Below are positions 1 through 11,240 of a stretch of 64,000 nt of DNA, one piece after another. Made by a program: the position numbers and the translations under genes. Positions within the stretch are counted from its first letter, which is position 1, and each line of letters starts with the position of its first letter. Origin of the DNA: Rubrivivax sp. (GTDB taxonomy: Bacteria > Pseudomonadota > Gammaproteobacteria > Burkholderiales > Burkholderiaceae_C); the NCBI GenBank assembly GCA_021300575.1, contig JAJTDM010000007.1, forward strand, positions 1-64,000, written 5' to 3'. The notes under the pieces were generated by a model. That model searched no databases. It saw only the letters and a program-made list of their open reading frames with translations, and was not told the origin of the DNA.

Positions 1-256
1 CGCGTTGCCTGTTCTCTGCCATCGCCACGACCACCACCTCGGCCTGCGCGGGTGCGCTCACGAACTCCACCTCAGTGCCCGCGGCGCGGCGCAGGGCAGC
101 GGCCTGGCTGGAGCGTGCGCCGAACCCCGACAAGGCGATGCGCTTGAAGGGCAGCGTGGGGCCGCGCCGCAACTGGAAGCCGCAGCCTGTCAGCGCCAGG
201 ACCAGGGCGCCAAAGGCAACTCTCCGCCTGGTCCGTAGTCGCCCCCGTCTGGACAT
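1..256 (-). CDS. lptE: LPS-assembly lipoprotein LptE, 3' end cut by window edge
   Basis: The first 85 codons of a minus-strand gene are visible; the rest lies outside the window. The product starts with an Arg-rich n-region, a short hydrophobic stretch and a lipobox (LALTGC), followed by GFQLRRG, which is typical of LptE (RlpB). LptE is the outer-membrane lipoprotein that plugs the LptD barrel and helps place LPS on the cell surface. The ATG at 256 follows AGGAGGAG almost directly. It lies 84 bp behind leuS, and leuS-lptE is the usual order in proteobacteria, where holA normally follows. Identification rests on the N-terminus plus this synteny. Confidence 0.85.
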   Translation of the reverse strand, partial: MSRRGRLRTRRRVAFGALVLALTGCGFQLRRGPTLPFKRIALSGFGARSSQAAALRRAAGTEVEFVSAPAQAEVVVVAMAENRQR

Positions 257-340
257 CTCCTCCTGACGCGGTCCGTCAGCCGGTCCACCGGGTGCCGCGC
301 CGTGGCCTGCCTCATCCGGGCGCCGGTGTTCCATGCCGCG

Positions 341-3004
341 TCAGGCCACCACGTTGACCAGACGGCCTGGCACCACGATCACCTTCCTGACCGGACGCCC
401 TTCGGTGAAGCGCGCGGTCTCCGGGCTGGCGGCGGCCAGGGCCTCGATGGCCGCACGGTCGGCGCTGGCCGGCACGCGGATCGCCCCGCGGGTCTTGCCG
501 TTGACCTGCAGCACGAGCTCGATCTCGTCCTGCACCAGCGCGGCCTCGTCCACTTCGGGCCACGGCGCGTCGAGCAGGTCGCCTGCGGCCTTTTCCAGGC
601 CGAGGTCACGCCACAGCACCGAGGTCAGGTGGGGGCAGGCCGGATACAGCGCTCGCAGCAGCACCGAGGTGCCCTCGCACAGCACGGCGGCGTCGCCCTC
701 GCTGCCGTCGCTCTTGAAGGCCTCCAGCGCGTTCAGCAGCTTCATGCAGCCCGACACCACGGTGTTGTACTGCATGCGCTCGTAGTCGTAGCTCACCTGG
801 CGCAGCACCAGGTGGACCTCGCGGCGCAGCGCCTTGGCCTCCGCACGCAGGGCAGCCTGGCTCAAGTTGCCGGCAGTGGCGCGCTGCAGCGTGGCGGCGT
901 GGCCCGCCGCAAAACCCCACACGCGCTTCAAGAAGCGGTGCGCGCCCTCCACCCCCGCGTCGTTCCACTCCAGCGTCTGCTCCGGCGGTGAAGCGAACAT
1001 CACGAACAGGCGCGCCGTGTCGGCGCCATGGCGGTCGATCAGGTCCTGCGGGTCCACGCCGTTGTTCTTGGACTTGGACATCGTGCCCACGCCCTCGTAG
1101 GTGATCACGGTGCCGGCGGGCAGGTCGCCCTTGGCCTCCTTCAGCTTGGCACCGTTGATCTTGCCGCCCTCATCGAAGGTGTTCTCCACCTCATGCGGCC
1201 AGAAGTACTCGATCCCGCCCTTGTCGCCGCGCCGCGAGTAGATGTGGTTCAGCACCATGCCCTGGGTCAGCAGCTTGGTGAAGGGCTCGTCCACCTTCAC
1301 CAGCTTCAGGTCGCGCATCACCTTGGTCCAGAAGCGCGCATACAGCAGGTGCAGGATGGCGTGTTCGATGCCGCCGATGTACTGGTCCATCGGCATCCAG
1401 TAGGCGGTGCCGTCACCGACCATCGCGCTGTCGAGCTGGGCATCGCAGTAGCGCATGAAGTACCACGACGAGTCCACGAAGGTGTCCATCGTGTCGGTCT
1501 CGCGCCGCGCCGGCTTGCCGCACACCGGGCAGGTCACGCCGGCGTGGAAGCCGGCGTGCTTGTTCAGCGGGTTGCCGCTGCCGTCGGGGATGCAGTCCTC
1601 GGGCAGCACCACCGGCAGGTCCTTCTCCGGTACCGGCACCGCGCCGTGTTCGTCGCAGTGGATGATGGGGATCGGCGTGCCCCAGTAGCGCTGGCGGCTG
1701 ATACCCCAGTCGCGCAGGCGCCAGGTCGTCTTCTTTTCGCCCAGGCCGTGCGCGGCCAGGTCGCGCGCCACCGCGTCCACTGCCGCCTTGTGGTCCAGCC
1801 CGTCGTAGGCGCCTGAGGCCATGACGCGCGCTCGCCCCTTGTCGGCGTACCACTCGTGCCAGCGCGTCGTGTCATACGGGCCCTCGCCCTCGACTGCGAT
1901 AACTTGCCGAATGGGGATGCCGTACTTCAGCGCAAACGCAAAGTCGCGCTCGTCGTGCGCGGGCACGCCCATCACGGCGCCGTCGCCATAGCTCATCAGC
2001 ACGTAGTTGCCCACCCAGACGTCCACGGGTGCGCCGGTCAGCGGGTGCGTCACGGTCAACCCGGTGCGCACACCCTTCTTGTCCTGCGTGGCGAGTTCGG
2101 CTTCTGTGGTGCCGCCGGCCTTGCATTCCTCGATGAAGGCGGCGACTTCGGCGCTTGTGCTTGCAGCGTGCAGGGCCAGAGGGTGCTCAGGCGCCACGGC
2201 GCAGAAGGTCACGCCCATCACCGTGTCGGCGCGGGTGGTGAAGACGTACATCCGGCCGTCCTGCAGCGGCTGACCGTCCTCGCCCGGGATGGCATGCGTG
2301 AAGGCGAAGCGCACGCCTTCGCTCTTGCCGATCCAGTTCTCCTGCATCAGCTTTACGCGCTCGGGCCAGCCCGGCAGGCGGTGCTGCACGTGCTCCAGCA
2401 ATTCGGGCGCGTACTGCGTGATCTTCAGGTAGTAGCCCGGAATCTCGCGCTTTTCCACCAGGGCGCCGGAACGCCAGCCGCGTCCGTCGATCACCTGCTC
2501 GTTGGCCAGCACCGTCTGGTCCACCGGGTCCCAGTTCACCACCTGGGTGCGGCGCTCGGCAATGCCGGCTTCCAGCATCTTCAGGAACAGCCACTGGTTC
2601 CACTTGTAGTACGCGGGCGTGCAGGTCGCGACCTCGCGGCTCCAGTCGATGGCCAGGCCCATGGCCAGCATCTGGCCCTTCATGTGGGCGATGTTGTCGT
2701 AGGTCCACTTGGCCGGTGGCACCTTGTTCTTCATCGCCGCGTTTTCCGCGGGCAGGCCGAAGGCGTCCCAGCCCATGGGCATCAGGACGTTGTAGCCCTT
2801 CATCCGCAGATGACGGGTCAGCATGTCGTTGATGGTGTAGTTGCGCACATGCCCCATGTGCAGCTTGCCGCTGGGGTAGGGCAGCATCGAGCAGGCGTAG
2901 AACTTTTGCTTGCTCGCGTCTTCGGTCACGCGATAGGCGTCGCGGGCGTTCCAGTCGGCATGAGCCGCAGCTTCCACCTCGGCGGGGACGTACTTTTCAT
3001 TCAT
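341..3004 (-). CDS. leuS: Leucyl-tRNA synthetase
   Basis: This 887-residue class Ia aminoacyl-tRNA synthetase charges tRNA-Leu. The ATP-binding HIGH signature appears as HMGH at residues 49-52 inside [15 protein letters not shown]. The KMSKS loop is TMSKS near residues 641-646. Between them sits the long CP1 insertion that edits mischarged tRNA, and the C-terminal anticodon-binding region ends at NVVA. Length fits the bacterial family (about 860-890 residues). I chose the ATG at 3004 (MNEKYVP); the frame stays open 21 codons further upstream, but that extension does not look like LeuS. It is followed by lptE and preceded by exbD in what looks like one minus-strand transcription unit. Confidence 0.97.
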   Translation of the reverse strand: MNEKYVPAEVEAAAHADWNARDAYRVTEDASKQKFYACSMLPYPSGKLHMGHVRNYTINDMLTRHLRMKGYNVLMPMGWDAFGLPAENAAMKNKVPPAKWTYDNIAHMKGQMLAMGLAIDWSREVATCTPAYYKWNQWLFLKMLEAGIAERRTQVVNWDPVDQTVLANEQVIDGRGWRSGALVEKREIPGYYLKITQYAPELLEHVQHRLPGWPERVKLMQENWIGKSEGVRFAFTHAIPGEDGQPLQDGRMYVFTTRADTVMGVTFCAVAPEHPLALHAASTSAEVAAFIEECKAGGTTEAELATQDKKGVRTGLTVTHPLTGAPVDVWVGNYVLMSYGDGAVMGVPAHDERDFAFALKYGIPIRQVIAVEGEGPYDTTRWHEWYADKGRARVMASGAYDGLDHKAAVDAVARDLAAHGLGEKKTTWRLRDWGISRQRYWGTPIPIIHCDEHGAVPVPEKDLPVVLPEDCIPDGSGNPLNKHAGFHAGVTCPVCGKPARRETDTMDTFVDSSWYFMRYCDAQLDSAMVGDGTAYWMPMDQYIGGIEHAILHLLYARFWTKVMRDLKLVKVDEPFTKLLTQGMVLNHIYSRRGDKGGIEYFWPHEVENTFDEGGKINGAKLKEAKGDLPAGTVITYEGVGTMSKSKNNGVDPQDLIDRHGADTARLFVMFASPPEQTLEWNDAGVEGAHRFLKRVWGFAAGHAATLQRATAGNLSQAALRAEAKALRREVHLVLRQVSYDYERMQYNTVVSGCMKLLNALEAFKSDGSEGDAAVLCEGTSVLLRALYPACPHLTSVLWRDLGLEKAAGDLLDAPWPEVDEAALVQDEIELVLQVNGKTRGAIRVPASADRAAIEALAAASPETARFTEGRPVRKVIVVPGRLVNVVA

Positions 3005-3085
3005 CCCGGGATTGTAGGAGCCGGGGTCCTGCACATGGGTCTTGCGGGCAGCCGAGCCGCCCCGCATCCCGCCCCACCACCAGGC

Positions 3086-3517
3086 TCAGCGCGGCGCGCC
3101 GTCGGTGACGAAGCCGATGCGCGACAACCCGCCGTCCTGCACCAGGCCGATGAGCTCGGCCACACGGCCATAGGGCACGCGGGTGTCGGCGCGCAACTGC
3201 ACCTCGGTGCTGGGGTTGGCCTGGGCGGCGGCCTTCACGGCCGTGGTGATGCGCGCCTTCCAGTCGGACCCCGGCAGCGCTTCGTCTGCCAGAAAGACAC
3301 GCCCATCGGCATCGATGGCGATCGCCAGCGTCTGGACGGCCTGGGTGGGCTTGGCGCCTTCGGTGCTGGGCAGGTCCAGCTGCAGGCTGGACGCCATCAA
3401 CGGTGCGGCCACGATGAAGATCACCAACAGTACCAGCATGACGTCGATCAGCGGCGTCATGTTGATGTCGCTCATCGGGGTAGGCGCGGGGCGCCGCTCG
3501 AGCCGGCCGAAGGACAT
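3086..3517 (-). CDS. exbD: ExbD/TolR-type biopolymer transport protein
   Basis: This 143-residue inner-membrane protein has a short cytoplasmic start, one transmembrane helix near residues 28-48 (VMLVLLVIFIVAAPLM) and a periplasmic domain, the ExbD/TolR layout. The motif MSDINMTPLIDVMLVLL just before and within the helix is the family hallmark and contains the conserved membrane Asp. With ExbB it couples proton flow to TonB-dependent receptors or to a Tol-type system. The start at 3517 gives family-like length; the frame runs further upstream inside exbB. It begins 10 bp after exbB ends, so the two are probably co-transcribed. Confidence 0.93.
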   Translation of the reverse strand: MSFGRLERRPAPTPMSDINMTPLIDVMLVLLVIFIVAAPLMASSLQLDLPSTEGAKPTQAVQTLAIAIDADGRVFLADEALPGSDWKARITTAVKAAAQANPSTEVQLRADTRVPYGRVAELIGLVQDGGLSRIGFVTDGAPR

Positions 3518-3527
3518 GGGGTGGGCC

Positions 3528-4205
3528 TCAGTCAGCCTGTCGCCGCAGCGTGGCCGGGCCCGCGCCCTCCAGCATGAGCTCGCGCAGGTCGTGCGCAAAG
3601 CCCTCGAGCTGGGCCTCGCACTGGCCGATCCACTTGCCAAACAGGTTGTAGGCCAGCACGGCGGGAATGGCCACCGCCAGGCCGGCGGCGGTCATCACCA
3701 GGGCTTCGCCCACGGGGCCCGCCACCTTGTCGATGGAGAAGGCGCCGCCCGTGCCGATGGCCACCAGGGCGTGGTAGATGCCCCATACGGTGCCGAACAG
3801 GCCGATGAAGGGCGAGGTGCTGCCGATGGAAGCAAGCACCACCTGGCCGAACTGCAGATGGCCCAGGCCCTGCTGCAGCGCGTCGCGCAGGCGCCGGGTG
3901 CGCTGGGAGTCTGCAGCGCCCTGGGTGGCCAGGCTGGCCCCTGCCGGTGCCTGGCGGGCCGCATCGACCAGCAGGCTCAGCAGGCGTTCGCGGTCCAGCC
4001 CGCCCAGCCGGGCACGGCCTTCGTCCAGCGAGGCCGCATCCCAGAAGGCGGGGATGGCCCGGTTCAGATCGCCCATGGCGCGGCGCAGCACCAGCGTCTT
4101 CCAGATGATGAGCGCCCAGCCGCCGATCGACATCAACAGCAGCAGCAAGGCCACCGAGCCGCCCACGGCGTCGCTCTGCTGCAGGAAGTGCATCAACCCT
4201 TCCAT
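3528..4205 (-). CDS. exbB: ExbB/TolQ/MotA-family proton channel protein
   Basis: This 225-residue protein has an N-terminal membrane helix (VALLLLLMSIGGWALIIW) and a C-terminal pair of helices around residues 125-195, including the conserved FIGLFGTVWGIYHA segment and the GPVGEALVMTAAGLAVAIPAVLAYN region. These are diagnostic of ExbB/TolQ. With exbD just downstream it forms the proton-motive-force motor. Whether it serves TonB or Tol cannot be decided here, since no tonB, tolA or tolB is adjacent. It lies 7 bp after dapB, a common Burkholderiales arrangement. Confidence 0.93.
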   Translation of the reverse strand: MEGLMHFLQQSDAVGGSVALLLLLMSIGGWALIIWKTLVLRRAMGDLNRAIPAFWDAASLDEGRARLGGLDRERLLSLLVDAARQAPAGASLATQGAADSQRTRRLRDALQQGLGHLQFGQVVLASIGSTSPFIGLFGTVWGIYHALVAIGTGGAFSIDKVAGPVGEALVMTAAGLAVAIPAVLAYNLFGKWIGQCEAQLEGFAHDLRELMLEGAGPATLRRQAD

Positions 4206-4212
4206 CGAAACC

Positions 4213-5007
4213 TCACATGCCCAGCACGTCGTTCATGCCGAACAGGCCCGTGCGGTGAGGGGCCAGAAAGCGGGCCGCACGCAGGCTGCCCTGGGCGTAG
4301 CCTGCACGGCTGCTGCTGCGGTGGCTGATCTCGATGCGCTCACCCGTGCCCGCGAACAGCACCGTGTGGTCCCCCACGATGTCGCCGCCGCGGATGGTGG
4401 AAAAGCCGATCGTGGAGGGATCGCGCTCGCCCGTGACGCCTTCGCGGGCAAAGACGCCGCAGGTCTTGAGGTCGCGCCCCAGGGCCTGCGCCAGCACTTC
4501 GCCCATCTTCAGTGCCGTGCCACTGGGCGCGTCCACCTTGTGGCGATGGTGCGCCTCGATGACCTCGATGTCGTAGCCCTCGTGCAGGGCGCGAGCCGCC
4601 ACATTCAGCAGCCTGAGCACGACGTTCACGCCCACGCTCATGTTGGGCGCCATGACGATGGCCACGGACTGGGCGATGACGCCGATCTCGGCCTTCTGTG
4701 CATCGCTGAAGCCGGTGGTCCCCACCACGGCGTTCACGCCCAGGCGGGCACAGGTGGCCAGGTGGGCCAGCGTGCCCTCGGGGCGGGTGAAGTCGATGAG
4801 CACGTCCGCACCGGCCAGGGCGCCGTCCAGGTCTGCCCGGATGCTCACGCCTGTGGTGCGGCCCAGAAAGGCTCCGGCGTCCTGGCCAAGCGCCGGACTG
4901 CCGGCCACGTCCAGCGCGCCATGCAGTTGCAGGTCGCCAGTGGCGAGCACGGCTTCGATGAGCATCCGGCCCATGCGGCCGGAACTGCCGGCAATGGCGA
5001 TCCTCAC
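4213..5007 (-). CDS. dapB: 4-hydroxy-tetrahydrodipicolinate reductase DapB
   Basis: This 264-residue cytoplasmic enzyme reduces hydroxy-tetrahydrodipicolinate with NAD(P)H in the diaminopimelate/lysine pathway. The dinucleotide-binding loop [10 protein letters not shown] is at residues 8-17. The segments [17 protein letters not shown] and [16 protein letters not shown] are the classic DapB active-site motifs. Translation starts at a GTG (5007) that overlaps the bamE stop by 4 nt (GTGA), which suggests translational coupling. Length matches the family. Confidence 0.96.
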   Translation of the reverse strand: MRIAIAGSSGRMGRMLIEAVLATGDLQLHGALDVAGSPALGQDAGAFLGRTTGVSIRADLDGALAGADVLIDFTRPEGTLAHLATCARLGVNAVVGTTGFSDAQKAEIGVIAQSVAIVMAPNMSVGVNVVLRLLNVAARALHEGYDIEVIEAHHRHKVDAPSGTALKMGEVLAQALGRDLKTCGVFAREGVTGERDPSTIGFSTIRGGDIVGDHTVLFAGTGERIEISHRSSSRAGYAQGSLRAARFLAPHRTGLFGMNDVLGM

Positions 5008-5564
5008 CTCGGCTCCAGGGGCGGGTAGGTGCGGGTGACGCCCACGGGTGCCTCGGGCGCAGCCTCACGCCGCTGCGGCACGGGCAGGGCCTTGCGCTGG
5101 GCCTCGGTGAGTTCCAGCACACGGGGCTCGATCTTGCGCTTGACCGGATCGATAGAGGCGACGAATTCCTCCTCTGTGGGCAGCGGGCCTTGTGGCAGTT
5201 CGATCGTCTTCAGGACGTCGCCGTCGAACACGGCCACGATGCTGCGGCGCTGCGGCTCGGCGCCGGGGCGCCGGATCGTGAACAGGTAGTCCCAGCGCTC
5301 GGCGCGGAAGGGGTCGGTCAGCAAGGGCGTGCCGAGGATGTCGCGTACCTGGGCGCGGGACATGCCCGGCTTGATGGCTGCGATCTGTTCGCGCGAGACG
5401 GCATTGCCCTGCACGATGTCGATGCGGTAGGGGGTGACCAGGCCCAGAAGGCTGCCGTCCGAGGCGATCTGCCGGATGCCGCATCCGCTGACCATCAAGG
5501 CCAGCCCGAGGCAGGCCGGCGTCATGGCCCTGGACAACGCGCACGCGAGGGAGGTCGATATCAT
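5004..5564 (-). CDS. bamE: Outer membrane assembly lipoprotein BamE (SmpA/OmlA)
   Basis: This 186-residue lipoprotein has a signal sequence ending in a lipobox (MVSGC near residue 28), then the SmpA/OmlA fold: [23 protein letters not shown] followed by [14 protein letters not shown] and WDYLFTIRR. BamE is an accessory subunit of the Bam complex that inserts beta-barrel proteins in the outer membrane. Compared with short BamE proteins it has a charged Pro/Glu-rich C-terminal tail. It is divergent from fur, with about 60 bp between starts, which is a conserved pairing in proteobacteria. Confidence 0.94.
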   Translation of the reverse strand: MISTSLACALSRAMTPACLGLALMVSGCGIRQIASDGSLLGLVTPYRIDIVQGNAVSREQIAAIKPGMSRAQVRDILGTPLLTDPFRAERWDYLFTIRRPGAEPQRRSIVAVFDGDVLKTIELPQGPLPTEEEFVASIDPVKRKIEPRVLELTEAQRKALPVPQRREAAPEAPVGVTRTYPPLEPR

Positions 5565-5625
5565 CGGAAGATTCTAGTGTGGCAAAGAGTCGAAAAGCCC
5601 TTTGCCAAGCCCTGAAAGCCAGCCG

Positions 5626-6054
5626 ATGAACCGTGCGGAAGAACTCAAGAGCAGCGGCTTGAAGGCCACCCTGCCCCGGCTGAAGATCCTGGGCGTGTTC
5701 GAGCGTGCGCAGCGCCGCCACCTGACGGCCGAGGATGTCTACCGGGCCTTGATGCTGGACGGTGCCGACATCGGCCTGGCCACGGTGTACCGCGTGCTGA
5801 TGCAGTTCGAGCAGGCCGGGTTGCTCACGCGCAGCAACTTCGAGTCGGGCAAGTCGGTGTTCGAGCTCAACGAGGGCCAGCACCATGACCACCTGGTCTG
5901 CCTGACCTGTGGCCGCGTGGAAGAGTTCTTCGATCCCGACATCGAGCAGCGCCAGCGTGCCGTGGCGCAGGCCCGCGGTTTCGAACTGCAGGAACATTCC
6001 CTGGCCCTGTACGCCACCTGCGCACGCACCGACTGCGAGCACCGCAACCGCTGA
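5626..6054 (+). CDS. fur: Ferric uptake regulator Fur
   Basis: This 142-residue protein has an N-terminal winged helix ([26 protein letters not shown]) and a C-terminal dimerisation and metal domain with the HHDHLVC segment at residues 86-92, a CxxC at 92-95 and a second Cys pair at 132 and 137. It represses iron-uptake genes when loaded with Fe2+. I chose the ATG at 5626 ([18 protein letters not shown]) because it matches the Fur N-terminus; the frame is open eight codons further upstream from a TTG. No strong Shine-Dalgarno is visible. It stands alone, divergent from bamE and convergent with hprK. Confidence 0.96.
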   Translation: MNRAEELKSSGLKATLPRLKILGVFERAQRRHLTAEDVYRALMLDGADIGLATVYRVLMQFEQAGLLTRSNFESGKSVFELNEGQHHDHLVCLTCGRVEEFFDPDIEQRQRAVAQARGFELQEHSLALYATCARTDCEHRNR

Positions 6055-6111
6055 AGGACGACACCTTCGCCGGGCAGCGCCTGGCGGCATCGGAGGGCCC
6101 GGGCAGCGAGA

Positions 6112-7074
6112 TCAGTCCTGGTTTGCGCCCGGGTGCTCCAGGGCCCGTTGGTGGCGGTCGATGAACTCCTGGTAGGTGTCGATACCGCGCAGCTGAAGGA
6201 TGGTGTTGCGCACCGCCGCCTCCACCAGCACCGCCAGGTTGCGCCCGGCATCCACCGCGATGACCACCTTGCGTACGGGCACGCCCAGCACATCCTCGTA
6301 CAGCGGCTCGTGCGGCAGGCGCTCGAAGTCACGCTCCATGGTCTCCTTGCGCACCAGGTGGACGATGAGCTTCAGGCGCATCTTGCGGCGCACGGCAGTC
6401 TCGCCAAAGATGGCCTTGATGTCCAGCAGGCCGATGCCGCGCACCTCCAGCAGGTTCATCAGCAACTCGGGACAGCGGCCCTCGATGGCGGTCTGGGACG
6501 TGCGGAAGAAGTCCACGGCGTCGTCGGCCACCAGCCCGTGGCCGCGCGACACCAGTTCCAGCCCCAACTCGCTCTTGCCGAGCCCTGACTCGCCCGTCAG
6601 CAGCACGCCCAGCCCCAGGATGTCCATGAACACGCCGTGACGGGTGGTGCGCTCGGCAAAGCGCTGGCCCAGGTAGGCGCGCATCACGTCGATCACCTGG
6701 CCGGCAGACTCGCGCGTGACGAACAGCGGGATCTCCGCGCGGTCGCACATCGCCACCAGACGCTCAGGCGGCGCCTGGTCGTCAGCCACGATCAGGAAGG
6801 GGGGCTCCAGGGTGACGATGCGGGAGATGCGCCGCTCCAGGTCTTCCGCGCTGGAGGCGTTCAGGTACGCCACCTCCCGCTGGCCCACGATCTGCACGCG
6901 GTAAGGGTGGATGTAGTTGAGGTAGCCCACCAGATCCGCTGCCGAGCGGGCGTCGCGCACGGCAGCCTCCGCGAACTGGCGCTCGGGGTGGGCGTGGCCG
7001 GCCACCCACTGCCAGCGCAGGGTCTGGCGGTGCGCCTCGAACAGCGTCTCGGCGCTGATCGAGGTCGGTTTCAC
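6112..7074 (-). CDS. hprK: HPr kinase/phosphorylase
   Basis: This 320-residue enzyme phosphorylates and dephosphorylates HPr on serine. The Walker A loop GESGLGKS lies at residues 161-168, preceded by [17 protein letters not shown]; the C-terminal part contains the family signature around [16 protein letters not shown]. In Betaproteobacteria it belongs to a truncated regulatory PTS rather than to sugar uptake. It starts at a GTG overlapping the ptsN stop by 4 nt (GTGA), so the two are translationally coupled. It converges with fur. Confidence 0.96.
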   Translation of the reverse strand: MKPTSISAETLFEAHRQTLRWQWVAGHAHPERQFAEAAVRDARSAADLVGYLNYIHPYRVQIVGQREVAYLNASSAEDLERRISRIVTLEPPFLIVADDQAPPERLVAMCDRAEIPLFVTRESAGQVIDVMRAYLGQRFAERTTRHGVFMDILGLGVLLTGESGLGKSELGLELVSRGHGLVADDAVDFFRTSQTAIEGRCPELLMNLLEVRGIGLLDIKAIFGETAVRRKMRLKLIVHLVRKETMERDFERLPHEPLYEDVLGVPVRKVVIAVDAGRNLAVLVEAAVRNTILQLRGIDTYQEFIDRHQRALEHPGANQD

Positions 7075-7541
7075 GCCACGGTCTTCAAAGGTTGCCAGCC
7101 GGCGATCAACTGGTGCAGGGCGCCAGCCTCGGCCTGGGTCTTCAGGTTTTCGCGCAGCGCGCGGTCCGACAGCATCTCCGCGATCTCCGACAGGATTTCC
7201 AGGTGCCGCTGCGTGGCCGCCTCCGGCACCAGCAGGAAGATCAGCAGCGACACCGGCTCATCATCCGGCGCGTCGAAGGCAATGGGTTGCTGCAGCCGCA
7301 GCACAGCAGCCAGCGGACTCTTCAGGCCCTTGATGCGGCCGTGGGGAATGGCCACACCGTGTCCCAGGCCCGTGGAGCCCAGCCGCTCACGGGCGAACAG
7401 GTTGTCGGTGACGGTGCTGCGCGCAATGGCGTGCTGGTTCTCGAACAGCAGGCCCGCCTGCTCGAAAACACGCTTCTTGCTGGAAGCGTCCACATTCACC
7501 AGCACGTTGCTGGCGTTCAGGATGGCGGCGAGACGGTTCAT
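7071..7541 (-). CDS. ptsN: PTS IIA-like nitrogen regulatory protein PtsN
   Basis: This 156-residue EIIA(Ntr) protein contains the phosphorylatable His67 in [11 protein letters not shown]. The segment [29 protein letters not shown] is typical of the family. It takes phosphate from NPr and links nitrogen status to other regulation. I chose the ATG at 7541 (MNRLAAIL); the frame continues upstream through a Pro-rich stretch unlike PtsN. It sits between hpf and hprK, the standard order in Burkholderiales. Confidence 0.95.
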   Translation of the reverse strand: MNRLAAILNASNVLVNVDASSKKRVFEQAGLLFENQHAIARSTVTDNLFARERLGSTGLGHGVAIPHGRIKGLKSPLAAVLRLQQPIAFDAPDDEPVSLLIFLLVPEAATQRHLEILSEIAEMLSDRALRENLKTQAEAGALHQLIAGWQPLKTVA

Positions 7542-7712
7542 GGGTTCGACCGGGCCCGGCACGTGGGAATTCGGGCCGGGTGGCGGGGAACGATCAAGGG
7601 ACACAGATTATGGAGGGTTCCGTCCGTGACCTTGACCGTTTCGTGACATTGCCAGGTGGCGCTGTTGCCTGCGTGTCACAGCAGGGCGTGCCCGCGTGGC
7701 CCGCCGGGGGCC

Positions 7713-8054
7713 TCAGGCGACATTCATGTCCATGCGCTTGCCGGCCTGGTGGTGGTGGTCCTGCACCTTGTCCTTGTGGCGCACCACCTGCCGGTCCAGC
7801 TTGTCCATCAACTGGTCGATGGCGGCATACAGGTCTTCGTGGGATTGCTCGACGAAGATATCGCGGCCCTTGACGTGCAGCGTGACCTCGGCCTTCTGCC
7901 GTCGCTCCTTCTCCTTCATGTTCTCCACTGTCAGCAGCACGCTGACGTCTACCACCTGGTCGAAGTGGCGCGTGACCCGCTCCAACTTTGTGAGCACATA
8001 CTCTCTCAGAGACGGCGTGATTTCAAGATGATGGCCGCTGATCGTGAGATTCAT
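7713..8054 (-). CDS. hpf: Ribosome hibernation-promoting factor, short form
   Basis: This 113-residue protein fits the short HPF/YfiA family that binds the small subunit and promotes inactive 100S ribosomes in stationary phase. It starts [20 protein letters not shown] and carries the basic [10 protein letters not shown] segment and the [29 protein letters not shown] region. The ATG at 8054 has an excellent ribosome-binding site (AGGAGGA, 6 nt upstream). No long-form dimerisation domain is present. A gap of about 170 bp separates it from ptsN. rpoN, which often precedes hpf in proteobacteria, is not upstream. Confidence 0.95.
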   Translation of the reverse strand: MNLTISGHHLEITPSLREYVLTKLERVTRHFDQVVDVSVLLTVENMKEKERRQKAEVTLHVKGRDIFVEQSHEDLYAAIDQLMDKLDRQVVRHKDKVQDHHHQAGKRMDMNVA

Positions 8055-8275
8055 CCAGTCCTCCTGGGGTCTAGGGAAGTGGCAACGCAGTCCCCCGGCG
8101 GCCAACACGATCCCGGCGGCCGGGCAGATTGAGTTTGCGCCTGTTCAGGCCCGCAGGCAAGATGGTTCCCCGTCCAGGGTGTTGCTTTGCCGGATCGGGC
8201 CGTGCGCCACCGGACCCTGGCCAACTGACGCACCGACGAGAACCGCGGCACGTGGCCCCTGCTATATTGATCCCC

Positions 8276-8350
8276 ATGTCCTCGGCCACACCCTCGCCAG
8301 TTGCCGTCCCGGGCCCTCAGGGCCGGGGAGCCTGGCCCTGGCGACGCTGA
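8276..8350 (+). CDS. trpL: Candidate trp leader peptide (24 aa, two Trp codons)
   Basis: A 24-codon frame starts at an ATG 8 nt after a TATATT-like -10 box and ends with GAWPWRR and a stop, so two Trp codons sit three and five codons before the end. Trp is rare, and its placement just upstream of trpE, with a stem-loop shortly after the stop codon, is the layout of a ribosome-mediated attenuator. There is no clear Shine-Dalgarno before the ATG, so the RNA could be nearly leaderless. No run of T follows the later stem-loop, so a classic intrinsic terminator is not evident. Confidence 0.5.
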   Translation: MSSATPSPVAVPGPQGRGAWPWRR

Positions 8351-8362
8351 ACGCGCCGACCT

Positions 8363-8382
8363 GGGACGCCTGACGGTGTCCT
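8363..8382 (+). promoter_or_regulatory. Stem-loop between leader peptide and trpE
   Basis: GGACGCC (8364-8370) pairs with GGTGTCC (8375-8381) across a TGAC loop, with one G-U pair and a possible extra G-U at the base. It begins 13 nt after the leader peptide stop, where an anti-antiterminator or pause hairpin would sit. A second hairpin, GCTGC (8447-8451) with GCAGC (8458-8462), lies just ahead of the trpE start. Function is inferred from position only. Confidence 0.4.
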
Positions 8383-8491
8383 CGCGCATCGGCTGCTCCT
8401 GTCCCGCCAGGGCTGCGCAGTGGCCTGATTTCCCCACGCACCGCACGCTGCGCTTGTGCAGCCCGTTGTGGTGCCTGCCAGGACTGAACCC

Positions 8492-10009
<1,518 letters not shown>

Positions 10010-10243
10010 GAGTCGAACAGGGGAGGTGCTCGCCTCTTGGGCGCTTAATCGACCTGGCGGGCGCGAGTGCGGATGCGATGGCTCACCTTGAGCTGGGTGA
10101 AGGCAGCGCCGTGGCCTGAGGGATGTCCCACTCGGGCTATTCAGGCTCGTGCCTGCCCTTCGTAGCATCGCCTCTCGCGCATCACCCATGGTCCATGGGC
10201 GAGTTGCAGCCTACTTAGGCTCCCGATGTTGGCCGGATCGATC

Positions 10244-11182
10244 ATGAGCTCATTTGCCTTCCTCTCCCAGAACACGTTCCTGAAGGTGCCCGCCGCCGGC
10301 GCCGAGACGCCGTTTGCCATCGCCGGCATCGCCTGGGACGGTGCCATGACGAACCGGCCTGGTGCCCGCTTCGGCCCGCGCGCGATCCGAGAAGCCAGCC
10401 ACATGTTCTGCGACGCGCTGCATCCGCACTTCGATGTGTCGCCCGTGGGCTTGTTGGGTGATGCCGGCGATCTGCCATTGCACAACACCAGCCTGGACGG
10501 GATGAGAGCCGCGGTGGCGCCGCACGTCGCCAGGTTGATTCGCGCCCACCACATGTGTTGGCTGGGTGGTGATCACTCCGTCACGCTCGGCCTTCTGCGC
10601 GCCTATCGCGAGCACCTGGGCAGGCCGCTGGCGGTCGTCCACTTCGACGCGCACTGCGACACCTGGTCCACCCACTTCGACGAACCCAGCGGACATGGCA
10701 CCTGGGTCTACGAGGCCCTGCAGGAAGGACTGGTGATCGATGCTTGCTTCACGCAGATCGGCATCCGGTCCTCCGCCAGCCGAGAAGAGCGTGAATTCGT
10801 GACCGACCGCGGCGGCCAGGTGTTCCCCGCACGCGTGCTGCGGGGGTTGGAGAGCCCACACCAGCTGGCCGGCGTCATCGGTGCGATTCGCCAGCGCCTG
10901 GCCGCACATGGCAACCCGCCCGTGTACTTGAGCCTGGATATCGACTGCCTGGACCCGGCCTTCGCCCCCGGCACCGGCACGCCCGAGCCGGGCGGTCTAA
11001 GCACCAACCAGGTGCTCACCCTGCTGGAAGAGTTGGCTGACCTGCCGTTCGTCGGCATGGACTGCGTGGAGGTCTCACCCCCTTACGATCATGCCGAACT
11101 CACCAGCCAAGCGGCAGCGGCGTTCGTGTGGACCTATCTGTGCGGGCGTATCGCGGCACCTGCACAACCCTCCAGCCGTTGA
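10244..11182 (+). CDS. Agmatinase/guanidinobutyrase-type ureohydrolase
   Basis: This 312-residue arginase-superfamily enzyme removes urea from a guanidino substrate. The binuclear Mn site is complete: GGDHS (His111), HFDAHCD (Asp135, His137, Asp139) and SLDIDCLDPAFAPGTGTPEPGG near residue 225. The length and GTPEPGG motif fit agmatinase, guanidinobutyrase or guanidinopropionase better than arginase; the exact substrate is not readable. The start at 10244 (MSSFAFLS) was chosen over an in-frame ATG at 10226; neither has a strong ribosome-binding site. It is the first gene after trpE, and gamma-glutamylpolyamine enzymes lie in the same region, so putrescine from agmatine is a plausible product. 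Confidence 0.88.
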   Translation: MSSFAFLSQNTFLKVPAAGAETPFAIAGIAWDGAMTNRPGARFGPRAIREASHMFCDALHPHFDVSPVGLLGDAGDLPLHNTSLDGMRAAVAPHVARLIRAHHMCWLGGDHSVTLGLLRAYREHLGRPLAVVHFDAHCDTWSTHFDEPSGHGTWVYEALQEGLVIDACFTQIGIRSSASREEREFVTDRGGQVFPARVLRGLESPHQLAGVIGAIRQRLAAHGNPPVYLSLDIDCLDPAFAPGTGTPEPGGLSTNQVLTLLEELADLPFVGMDCVEVSPPYDHAELTSQAAAAFVWTYLCGRIAAPAQPSSR

Positions 11183-11240
11183 CCCACCTCCCGCGCCGCG
11201 GTCAGCCAATCAACCAGCGTGCGGTACAAGGTTCGGACGG

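Larger units (their letters stand above)
8055..8491. other. hpf-trpE divergent intergenic region
   Basis: This 437-bp stretch separates hpf (minus) from trpE (plus). It holds a candidate -10 box (TATATT at 8263-8268), a 24-codon leader reading frame with two Trp codons (8276-8350) and two stem-loops (8363-8382 and 8447-8462) ahead of trpE. I see no longer gene in it on either strand. Confidence 0.7.

Noticed and set aside
1856..3577. 573-codon frame opposite leuS and exbD
   Set aside because: It crosses two well-identified genes on the opposite strand and looks like a high-GC shadow without domains.
10010..10243. Possible tRNA or integration site between trpE and the ureohydrolase
   Set aside because: I looked for a cloverleaf and for direct repeats that could be attachment sites and saw neither.
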